Position numbers and translations under genes: made by a program. The notes under the pieces were generated by a model. That model was given only the letters and a program-made list of their open reading frames with translations, searched no databases and was not told where the DNA came from. A stretch of DNA of 12,280 nucleotides from Chitinophagales bacterium (lineage in GTDB: Bacteria > Bacteroidota > Bacteroidia > Chitinophagales > Saprospiraceae), in the NCBI GenBank assembly GCA_013297575.1, contig JAAFHO010000100.1, positions 1 through 12,280 on the forward strand, read 5' to 3'. Shown piece by piece: positions 6,716 through 12,280 of this stretch (positions are counted from its first letter, which is position 1; each line of letters opens with the position of its first letter).

Positions 6716-8212
6716 TTAGTAATTGAATTTCTCCAACCGGAGATTCAATTTTCGATCTTTTTCAAAGTACTCTACAAATAAAAGATGACCTGCTTTTGCA
6801 GTTAGAATATCGGTGTTATCTGCTTGTGTTTCGAGTTGAATCCTATCGGTAAGGTATTCTTGCTCTTCATATTGACGCGACAATACCTTCCAAAACTTTC
6901 CTGTTTCATCTATCTTTTTTTGTTCTCGATAAAAAATACTGAACCCCTTGGAATCGGTATGAATATCCTTATAATCCACTACACTCGAATTACTTGCAAG
7001 TTTTTCAAAGGCGGAAATATTGGTAAGAGAGGATCTACTAATTAAAGCTGAGCTTCTGTTACTTCGCTTTTCCTCTACGTGAGCATTAATAATATTAAAT
7101 GCTTGATCGACTTCTAGCAATATTAAATCATTCGCAGAAATATGCGATGTAAACACACCACCAATTTCAGCCTCAAGACATTCGCCTATTAGGAGGAAAT
7201 GACTATTGGGAAGTGCCTTCATTTTAACGATCACCAAACTGCCATTTTCTTTGTATTTCCCGTTGGTATCCAACCCTATTTTGTCTTTTTGAATATCGGC
7301 CCATTGATACAATTTATGGCGCAAAAGATTCCCAGTAGGGTCAATAGTTGCCATAAAAAAGCCTTGAGGATATTCCCCAATGCTATCTGTTCTATTTTCA
7401 AAAAACAAACCACCAACCATAAAATTTCCGACTGAATCCACTAAGGCCTCCATCGCCCTTGTCTTTTTGCCTTCTATGAGAATTTCTTTAAGGAATACAT
7501 TTTTTCCTGTTTTTAGGTTATAGGCTTTATATTGAAAACCGTTAACCACATCAGAACGCATGACATTTAGGGCAATGTCCTTATTGGCTGCCAAAAACAC
7601 AGGAAGTACATCTTTCTTTTTTTCCTCTTTAGCATTTTCCTGCACCCACAATATTTTTCCTTCATTAGATAGATAGGTAATGCGATATTTCCGTTTGCCA
7701 TGCTTTCTTAAAAAAGAATACATTGCAAATCCATCCTCAAAGGGTACTATATGTGGGGAAATCAATAAAAATGGAAATCCGGCGTACTGAAAACTTACTT
7801 CTCTGTTTGTCAAGTTGACAGTACACTTGGATTGCTCGTTCAACTTTAAATCGTATTGAAAATAATCCAATAATTTATTTCTTGAATTAAGGAATACCAA
7901 TAACAAATGAGTGCCATTATAGGCCACTTCATAGAGACTAATGGCTAACAAATGTACAATTTCTTTTTCCGCCACCTTGTTTAGGTCGGCATCCAGCAAT
8001 ATAATTTTGTAATTTGCCTTATACATTTCTTTTGCATCGTCAATATAGTAAAACATACAATAACCAATTACTTCATCGTGGTGCTTAATGGGTATCAGGT
8101 TACGCAATTGTACTACATTGAAGTCGCCAAAAGTGCGTTTTTGAGCAAATGATGCGTCATAATTAATAATAAATGAGAGTAAAAAAAGGACAATACGAAT
8201 CTTGCTTTGCAT
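6716..8212 (-). CDS. unrecognised exported protein (498 aa), possible beta-propeller
   Basis: I do not recognise a named family with confidence. The protein starts with a signal peptide (MQSKIRIVLFLLSFIINYDASFA, cleavage near residue 23). The mature part, about 475 residues, is soluble-looking, rich in alternating beta-type strands and free of membrane segments. Recurrent strand-turn units such as YKIILLDADLNKVAEKEIV, YLSNEGKILWVQ, MATIDPTGNLLRHKLY and ILLEVDQAFNIINAHV resemble blades of a propeller that record a value and then its source; this is inference from pattern. There is no lipoprotein cysteine, T9SS sorting domain or catalytic motif. The periplasm is the likely location. It starts 11 bp after the M48-type peptidase gene, so the two are almost surely cotranscribed, which suggests a role linked to that enzyme. 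One Bacteroidota domain of unknown function worth testing is DUF6770. Confidence 0.88.
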   Translation of the reverse strand: MQSKIRIVLFLLSFIINYDASFAQKRTFGDFNVVQLRNLIPIKHHDEVIGYCMFYYIDDAKEMYKANYKIILLDADLNKVAEKEIVHLLAISLYEVAYNGTHLLLVFLNSRNKLLDYFQYDLKLNEQSKCTVNLTNREVSFQYAGFPFLLISPHIVPFEDGFAMYSFLRKHGKRKYRITYLSNEGKILWVQENAKEEKKKDVLPVFLAANKDIALNVMRSDVVNGFQYKAYNLKTGKNVFLKEILIEGKKTRAMEALVDSVGNFMVGGLFFENRTDSIGEYPQGFFMATIDPTGNLLRHKLYQWADIQKDKIGLDTNGKYKENGSLVIVKMKALPNSHFLLIGECLEAEIGGVFTSHISANDLILLEVDQAFNIINAHVEEKRSNRSSALISRSSLTNISAFEKLASNSSVVDYKDIHTDSKGFSIFYREQKKIDETGKFWKVLSRQYEEQEYLTDRIQLETQADNTDILTAKAGHLLFVEYFEKDRKLNLRLEKFNY

Positions 8213-8223
8213 AAACTAATATA

Positions 8224-9675
8224 TTATTTTAGGTAAAAAATGAGTTTGCTATTTGGAAACGTTTCCAAAAAAATATTTTTTTGCTGTTGGAACGCCTCCT
8301 CTTGGTTTATCATTTTTTGGGATAAGGCTAAAGCAAGCATAGGGTATTCTTCGGTCTTATATGGCTCCAATTGATTAAAACAATAATAGTAGCCCATTTT
8401 AGATAAATCTCTCAATCTTAGATTATTAAAAAACTGTAAATAACGATTATACTCTTCTGTAAAATCAGGGTCAGGCAACGATAATATGTACCGTAGATTA
8501 TGGTCTTTCTGATGTTTGTAAATCTGGTACAAAGCAATACCAACAGCAGATTTCAAATATATATCATCGGGTTTTTCCTTCAACATGACCAAGGCACGAA
8601 ACAATGAGCGCCCATATTCATTCGCATCCATCAATCCTTCCACCAACTCATATGAACTATTTTGTTTAAACACCTCAAAAGGGGAGCCTTCTAAGAGATT
8701 AAGCCTCCCCGTTGTGGGTTGACCCATTTGCCTCTTTATTGCAGCAATCCGATTGATACAATCAGGGTGGGTTTTCAGTGAGTCTGTATCCCACTTATCG
8801 TCAATTATACTGCCCTGTGCCAATAAAACAGAAGATTTAGAACTAGCCAACCAGGCATCATTAAATGGAAATTGTGGGGCATCGAACAATGTTTTGTAGG
8901 GAATTAAAGGCCAAGTCACACTATCTATTTTATCTAATTTTTCCAACGCTGTTAGGCAAGAATATGAATCATAGCGTGTATTTTTGAGATAAATTAGCCC
9001 CAAAGAATCGGCTTCTAGTTCTTTATAGCGCCCATGCCTACTATTATCATACATCATATTTTTCATAATTTCCATAACACGAGCGGTCTTATTGTACCCT
9101 GATCTAGAAATTTTTTTCAATCTACCCTGAATCTCTTCCGAATACAGAAAATCATAGTATTCTTTGATAAAATTATTGCTGTGATTGGCCTGATAATGCG
9201 CTAGTTCGTGGCACAGAATAGCGGCTATTTCGCTCTCACTGCTCAAATAAGGCAACAAACCAAGATGGAATACTATACTACCTTCACCAATACTAAACGC
9301 ATTAGCCGGTTCATAACGACCAATCAACATATTGATTTCGTACCGAGGAATACCAGGATTACCTTTGTATATTTCATTAAGAATACCGTTGAAAAAACCG
9401 AGCCAAATAGAATCACTCATAAATTCCTTAGCTTCTAATTTTTGAATGAGATCCCTCGCTCGTATATCGTATTCTTTGCCAATACCTTTCCGCATCATAT
9501 TGGGTATCTCTTTTAAATCTCGGTCGAGCCTCTTTCGAACGATCAGAATATTATCTGGAAAATAGGAATAATTTGTGGTTGCGGGTTGATAAATGATAGA
9601 GGATTGACATATAGTATCGTTGTAGAATAGTAGCAAAATAGTGCTAATAATAAGTAGATTGCATTTGCGATACAT
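8224..9675 (-). CDS. exported M48-family zinc metallopeptidase (483 aa)
   Basis: Zinc-dependent endopeptidase of the M48 type. A hydrophobic signal sequence spans about residues 5-23 (MYRKCNLLIISTILLLF, cleavage near TICQ). The M48 core follows: NAFSIGEGSIVFHLGLL (125-141), the strand and helix before the active site; HELAH at 156-160, with zinc ligands H156 and H160 and catalytic E157; and ELEAD at 219-223, the third-ligand motif ExxAD with E219 as ligand. THPDCINRI at 302-310 is the usual end of the peptidase domain. Residues about 330-483 are helical and may form TPR-like repeats, as in BepA-type M48 proteins of the envelope (inference). With a single N-terminal hydrophobic segment it is not an HtpX-type integral membrane protease. 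It is first in an operon with the downstream exported unknown. The ATG at 9675 is supported by the signal peptide and the promoter 55 bp upstream. Confidence 0.93.
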   Translation of the reverse strand: MYRKCNLLIISTILLLFYNDTICQSSIIYQPATTNYSYFPDNILIVRKRLDRDLKEIPNMMRKGIGKEYDIRARDLIQKLEAKEFMSDSIWLGFFNGILNEIYKGNPGIPRYEINMLIGRYEPANAFSIGEGSIVFHLGLLPYLSSESEIAAILCHELAHYQANHSNNFIKEYYDFLYSEEIQGRLKKISRSGYNKTARVMEIMKNMMYDNSRHGRYKELEADSLGLIYLKNTRYDSYSCLTALEKLDKIDSVTWPLIPYKTLFDAPQFPFNDAWLASSKSSVLLAQGSIIDDKWDTDSLKTHPDCINRIAAIKRQMGQPTTGRLNLLEGSPFEVFKQNSSYELVEGLMDANEYGRSLFRALVMLKEKPDDIYLKSAVGIALYQIYKHQKDHNLRYILSLPDPDFTEEYNRYLQFFNNLRLRDLSKMGYYYCFNQLEPYKTEEYPMLALALSQKMINQEEAFQQQKNIFLETFPNSKLIFYLK

Positions 9676-9730
9676 AATTTATAAGGTTGTTTAATCTAAA
9701 AAGTAAAATAATATTAATGTGCTTTCGACC

Positions 9731-9760
9731 CAAAGGTAAGACGAATACTTAAAAAACAAA
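9731..9760 (-). promoter_or_regulatory. Bacteroidota-type promoter for the peptidase operon
   Basis: On the minus strand TACCTTTG (complement 9731-9738) is an exact match to the Bacteroidota -7 box TAnnTTTG. It is preceded by TTTG (complement 9757-9760) with an 18-nt spacer after the TTG, within the usual range. The predicted transcript would start near 9725, leaving about 50 nt of untranslated leader before the ATG at 9675. Confidence 0.6.
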
Positions 9761-9808
9761 AATAGGTTCATCATAGCGAATTGAGTTGTGTGTTAATTGA
9801 TCATAAAA

Positions 9809-9855
9809 TAAAGCCGCCGCTTCAATACCTTAGAGGTATTAAAGCGGCGGCTTTA
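9809..9855 (-). terminator. strong hairpin terminator after the bactofilin gene
   Basis: Positions 9809-9830 pair with 9834-9855 as a 22-bp stem with one mismatch (9823/9841) and a 3-nt loop. The inner arm contains GCCGCCGC against GCGGCGGC. It lies 26 bp beyond the bactofilin stop and upstream of the peptidase promoter, so it should separate the two minus-strand units. Both flanks are A/T-rich, so it could work in either direction. Confidence 0.8.
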
Positions 9856-9881
9856 AAGTGAAAATAATCTAAGCTCCGGGA

Positions 9882-10295
9882 CTAAGCAGTAGCAACCACT
9901 TTACCCGATGTTTCGCCTATTTTACATGAGCCATTATAACGCGCACCTTCATCCACAATCATGGTGCGTGCACTAATATTGCCTTCGATAATAGCAGAAT
10001 CCATCAAATGCAAAGCTTCTTTTACATTTACATCGCCTTTGATACGGCCTTTGATAGAGGCATCACGGGCAAAAATATTGCCTGTAACTGAACTACCATC
10101 GCCCATTACCAAACGTTTATCCACGCGCACTTCTCCGTTCACGCTACCGTCTAAGCGGACATTTTCGGTACACATAAACTTGCCTTCGATCACAGTGCCT
10201 TTAGCAATTACTGTGGTTTGTGCGTCTTTGTCACCTGCATTGGGCAGGGAGGATACCGGACTGGCCGGTTTTTTGTCTTTTGAACTTGAAAACAT
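9882..10295 (-). CDS. bactofilin (polymer-forming cytoskeletal protein, 137 aa)
   Basis: Bactofilins polymerise without nucleotides into filaments at the inner face of the membrane and organise cell shape or envelope enzymes. The sequence fits. A short polar, probably disordered tail (1-27, SSSKDKKPASPVSSLPNAG) is followed by a right-handed beta-helix of repeating hydrophobic-glycine turns, about residues 28-130: TVIAKGTVIEGKF, VRLDGSVNGEV, LVMGDGSSVTGNI, ASIKGRIKGDV, AIIEGNISARTM. There is no signal peptide or membrane segment, and the length is typical. The ATG at 10295 gives the usual short polar head. The gene stands alone, with a strong terminator after it; the M48-type peptidase gene beyond has its own promoter. 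Bactofilin genes are often beside M23 peptidase genes, but no M23 is seen here. A possible promoter lies about 285 bp upstream. Confidence 0.95.
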   Translation of the reverse strand: MFSSSKDKKPASPVSSLPNAGDKDAQTTVIAKGTVIEGKFMCTENVRLDGSVNGEVRVDKRLVMGDGSSVTGNIFARDASIKGRIKGDVNVKEALHLMDSAIIEGNISARTMIVDEGARYNGSCKIGETSGKVVATA

Positions 10296-10347
10296 AATAT
10301 TGTCAGAGGGTAAAGTTATTTAAACTTATGCTAATGTAAGATTATAG

Positions 10348-10758
10348 TTAACCCTGTAAGGGTATAAATACAAGTAATAAATAATCGTGCCAAATTTCCG
10401 AAAAAACCTCCAATATAAAAAATAAATTTATAAATCTCGTTCCTTTAAAAACTCCCGCTCCACTAAAATTTAGATTTTTATCTTTTTTTAATCTTTTTTC
10501 CTTTAAAAATATACTACAAAAAAGGCAGAAAAAAACAAGTCTAAATAAAATATAAAAAACTGACAATGAAGTACTTACCCAAAAATAAACAGAAAAAATA
10601 AGGCTCAAAACCCAAATTTGCCCTGTCCAAAAAGTGTAAAAATGTCCTTGCTGGGCGAAAACGAATGCCCACATATTTGTACCAGAAATCAGAGCAAGTA
10701 AACAAATCACAGAAGTTGAGCGAATTTTATTACGTCCGTTTACAGGTATTACTTCCAA
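10348..10758 (-). CDS. doubtful small membrane-protein ORF (136 aa, TTG start)
   Basis: The frame begins with TTG at 10758; the first ATG is at residue 29. The product would be very hydrophobic, with segments at about residues 16-36 and 46-86 and again near the C-terminus, separated by a lysine-rich loop (KEKRLKKDKN). I recognise no family. Arguments against a gene: the AT-rich strand automatically yields F/K/L-rich translations, there is no upstream ATG, a terminator-like hairpin lies immediately upstream, and a promoter-like pair falls inside it. In favour: the alternation of hydrophobic and polar stretches is plausible for a small integral membrane protein. I keep it only as a candidate. 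Confidence 0.22.
   Translation of the reverse strand: MEVIPVNGRNKIRSTSVICLLALISGTNMWAFVFAQQGHFYTFWTGQIWVLSLIFSVYFWVSTSLSVFYILFRLVFFCLFCSIFLKEKRLKKDKNLNFSGAGVFKGTRFINLFFILEVFSEIWHDYLLLVFIPLQG
10580..10608 (-). promoter_or_regulatory. possible promoter upstream of bactofilin
   Basis: On the minus strand TATTTTTG (complement 10580-10587) fits TAnnTTTG, and TTG (complement 10606-10608) stands 18 nt upstream. It would give a leader of about 280 nt before the bactofilin ATG. The surrounding sequence is so A/T-rich that a chance match is a real possibility. Confidence 0.3.
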
Positions 10759-10775
10759 AAGAGGAAGTTGGAATA

Positions 10776-10815
10776 AGAAAGAACCCCACTGATGTAAGTT
10801 AGTGGGCTTCTTTCT
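10776..10815. terminator. orphan bidirectional terminator-like hairpin
   Basis: AGAAAGAA-c-CCCACT (10776-10790) pairs with AGTGGG-c-TTCTTTCT (10801-10815): 14 pairs, one C/C mismatch and a 10-nt loop. An A-rich 5' arm, GC-rich top and T-rich 3' arm are typical of intrinsic terminators that work in both directions. No confident gene ends beside it on either strand, so its client is unknown. Confidence 0.55.
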
Positions 10816-10920
10816 CCTGATGATCGCGAAAAATGCGCTTAAATATACTGTAAAGTAAAATTTTTATTATGAATAAAATTTATTTACTAGCAGTGGTTGC
10901 CGAAATGCTTCGGGAACAAA

Positions 10921-10951
10921 TTGGATAAGATCATTCACGGTGATATTTTTG
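10921..10951 (+). promoter_or_regulatory. Bacteroidota-type promoter for the subtilase gene
   Basis: TTG (10921-10923), a 20-nt spacer and TATTTTTG (10944-10951) match the TTG / TAnnTTTG consensus. Transcription should start near 10956-10958, that is, in the G-run opening the stem-loop at 10956-10988. The leader to the ATG at 11091 would be about 135 nt. Confidence 0.55.
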
Positions 10952-10955
10952 AGTA

Positions 10956-10988
10956 GGGGGGCTACGTATTTGTTATTGGTAGCCCCCC
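10956..10988 (+). promoter_or_regulatory. GC-rich stem-loop at predicted 5' end of subtilase mRNA
   Basis: GGGGGGCTAC (10956-10965) pairs perfectly with GTAGCCCCCC (10979-10988) around a 13-nt loop. No T-run follows, so it is not a standard terminator. If the promoter just upstream is right, this stem forms the very first bases of the transcript. 5'-terminal stems of this kind are known to protect bacterial mRNAs from decay; that role is inference here. Confidence 0.55.
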
Positions 10989-11090
10989 GAATCAAAATAC
11001 ACAAAACATAACAGTAATATAAAACACCAGTCGCCGCAGCCGAAAAGCGTTTAAAAGAGTAGGCAATAAACTCATTATCAATTTTTTATC

Positions 11091-12280
11091 ATGAATTTCA
11101 ATGTTTTTCTAACCGTTTTTTTCACCCTAGCCATTGGGGTATTAAATGCCCAAAACGATGGACCAAACGAAGACTATATCATTACCATCAAAGAAACAGC
11201 GATACAACCACTGGTATTGGTTGCTGAACAGGAAACAGATAACCGACTGGAACGATACCAAAAAAAGGAGGCCATGCGTAGTCAAAAACTCGGCCAATTG
11301 CGCAATATGCGTTCTAAACTCGGTATCAATGAGCAATCCCTGCTCTTTGAATGCGTAGATATTGTAGTCGCATTTGCCGCAAGCATAAGCCCCGAACAAG
11401 CAAATATTATTCGAAGCAACCCAGATGTAGAACAAATAGAAAAAAATATAACTTTTGTGCTGGAAAAACCGCTGGAAGAACCAGAAAGTACCCCGCCATC
11501 TGGACAGGTGACTCCTTGCGCTATTACCAATGCAGGAGGATTTGATGTGGGTGATGCCAAAACTACGTATATTTGGATCATGGATACGGGTATCGACACC
11601 GACCACCCCGATCTCAATGTAATCACCGATCCAAATTACGCCAAATCTTTTGTAAACGGACAAACCATAGAAGACATACATGGACACGGCACACACGTTG
11701 CTGGTATTGCAGCGGCTAAAAACAACGGGATTGGAACAGTAGGTGTTTCGGCTGGTGCCAAAGTAGTGCCGATAAAAGTATTGGCTGATTCAGGCTTGGG
11801 TAGTTCTATCAGTATTATCAATGGCCTCAACCATATCGCCCAAAAATGTCAAGTAAATGACGTAGCCACCTTAAGTTTTTCAAGTGTAGTTGGCACAAAT
11901 TGCGAAAATAGCCTAATTACTTATCGGAATGCCATTCGTAACCTCGGAAAAAAAGGCGTTTGGGTGTGTATTGCAGCAGGTAATGATGGTTGCGATGCTA
12001 CTAAAGTACGACCTGCCTGTATCAATGGCGATCGAATACTCACAGTAGGTGCCATGACCTGCACCCAAAAATGTGCATCGTTCTCCAACTGGGGTAGCGA
12101 GGCTGTGGATTGGGTAGCCACTGGCGAAAAAGTATATTCTACTTACAAAAATGGTGGTTACAAAACGTTAAGCGGTACATCCATGGCCGCTCCAGTGGTT
12201 GCAGGAATTTGTCACGCACGTGGCGCAGCCCCACTGAGCGACGGACTACTCACTTGTAACAATACTTGTACTACAGCCGC
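11091..12280 (+). CDS. secreted subtilisin-like serine protease, S8 family (partial, C-terminus outside window)
   Basis: The 396 visible residues contain a signal peptide (1-20, cleavage VLNA-Q) and an I9-type propeptide, about 28-125 (DYIITIKE...SPEQANIIRSNPDVEQIEKNI), which chaperones and inhibits the enzyme until autocleavage. The S8 catalytic domain starts about residue 145. The triad is D165 in IMDTGIDTDHPD, H199 in HGHGTHVAGI and S364 in SGTSMAAPVVAG, with the oxyanion asparagine at N298 in AAGND. All are intact, so the enzyme should be active. About nine cysteines lie in the catalytic domain, as in proteinase K-like, disulfide-stabilised members. The ATG at 11091 is the only one that gives the signal peptide; no Shine-Dalgarno is present, as usual in Bacteroidota. 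The frame runs off the right edge just after the catalytic domain. Homologues in this phylum commonly end in T9SS sorting or adhesive domains, which cannot be seen here. Confidence 0.95.
   Translation, partial: MNFNVFLTVFFTLAIGVLNAQNDGPNEDYIITIKETAIQPLVLVAEQETDNRLERYQKKEAMRSQKLGQLRNMRSKLGINEQSLLFECVDIVVAFAASISPEQANIIRSNPDVEQIEKNITFVLEKPLEEPESTPPSGQVTPCAITNAGGFDVGDAKTTYIWIMDTGIDTDHPDLNVITDPNYAKSFVNGQTIEDIHGHGTHVAGIAAAKNNGIGTVGVSAGAKVVPIKVLADSGLGSSISIINGLNHIAQKCQVNDVATLSFSSVVGTNCENSLITYRNAIRNLGKKGVWVCIAAGNDGCDATKVRPACINGDRILTVGAMTCTQKCASFSNWGSEAVDWVATGEKVYSTYKNGGYKTLSGTSMAAPVVAGICHARGAAPLSDGLLTCNNTCTTA

Larger units (their letters stand above)
10296..11090. other. 795-bp gene-poor, AT-rich interval between bactofilin and subtilase genes
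   Basis: The interval separates divergent genes, bactofilin on minus and subtilase on plus. It contains one doubtful ORF (10348-10758, minus), a minus-strand promoter-like pair at 10580-10608, a terminator-like hairpin at 10776-10815, and a plus-strand promoter with an immediate 5' stem-loop (10921-10988). Long A- and T-runs dominate 10380-10610. No RNA gene or mobile element was recognised. Confidence 0.6.

Noticed and set aside
9961..10323. 120-codon plus-strand frame over the bactofilin gene
   Set aside because: It is the antisense shadow of a clear beta-helix bactofilin and has no independent support.
10351..10363. ACCCT-GTA-AGGGT mini-hairpin upstream of bactofilin
   Set aside because: The stem is only 5 bp with a 3-nt loop and no associated signal; it is too weak to call.
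10869..10928. 19-codon plus-strand ORF (MNKIYLLAVVAEMLREQIG) upstream of the subtilase, considered as a leader peptide with the 10956-10988 stem as attenuator
   Set aside because: It lies upstream of and overlaps the predicted promoter, has no run of regulatory codons, and the stem lacks a T-run.
11142..11696. 184-codon minus-strand frame inside the subtilase gene
   Set aside because: It is antisense to the propeptide and catalytic Asp/His region of a clear S8 protease, and its translation is low-complexity and aromatic-rich without family motifs.
1..12280. CRISPR array, tRNA, rRNA, riboswitch, prophage or toxin-antitoxin genes
   Set aside because: I looked for regular short repeats, tRNA-like cloverleaf ends, known aptamer cores and characteristic proteins on both strands and saw none.

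Overview
The window looks like a chromosomal segment of a moderately low-GC Bacteroidota species, most likely from the Saprospiria (Haliscomenobacter/Lewinella-like). Four things suggest this: C-terminal type IX secretion (T9SS) sorting domains, large secreted proteins with HYR-like and dockerin-like modules of the kind common in that group, promoters of the Bacteroidota TTG / TAnnTTTG type, and no Shine-Dalgarno sequences before the starts. The taxonomic call is inference.

Layout. (1) Positions 1-5968, minus strand: three tandem paralogs read right to left (3785-5968, then 1568-3730, then 1-1547, which runs off the left edge). Each encodes a signal peptide, an N-terminal domain with a DxDxNG loop, a HYR-like domain, a divergent variable segment and a two-loop dockerin-like module. 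The two complete copies also carry a cohesin-like segment and a T9SS sorting domain. Gaps of 54 and 20 bp suggest one operon of secreted or surface proteins. (2) Positions 5969-6715: no gene, but two different MITE-like elements of about 160 bp. One (6144-6301) has 29-bp inverted repeats and a 3-bp TAA target duplication. The other (6462-6621) is almost wholly palindromic and has a 5-bp TAATA duplication. (3) Positions 6716-9675, minus strand: a two-gene operon of an exported M48-type metallopeptidase followed 11 bp later by an unrecognised exported protein, behind a good Bacteroidota promoter at 9731-9760. (4) Positions 9809-10295, minus strand: a bactofilin with a strong terminator. (5) Positions 10296-11090: gene-poor and AT-rich, with one doubtful membrane-protein ORF, an orphan terminator-like hairpin, and a promoter plus 5' stem-loop for the next gene. 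(6) Positions 11091-12280, plus strand: the first 396 residues of a secreted subtilisin-like protease, cut by the right edge.

Functionally the window is dominated by exported proteins: three T9SS cargo paralogs, two proteases and one unknown. The bactofilin is the only clearly cytoplasmic (cytoskeletal) product. No phage, CRISPR, toxin-antitoxin, tRNA or rRNA is visible. The least ordinary signals are the two intact MITE-like insertions upstream of the paralog operon, the uneven divergence of the paralogs, and the predicted 5'-terminal hairpin on the subtilase mRNA.
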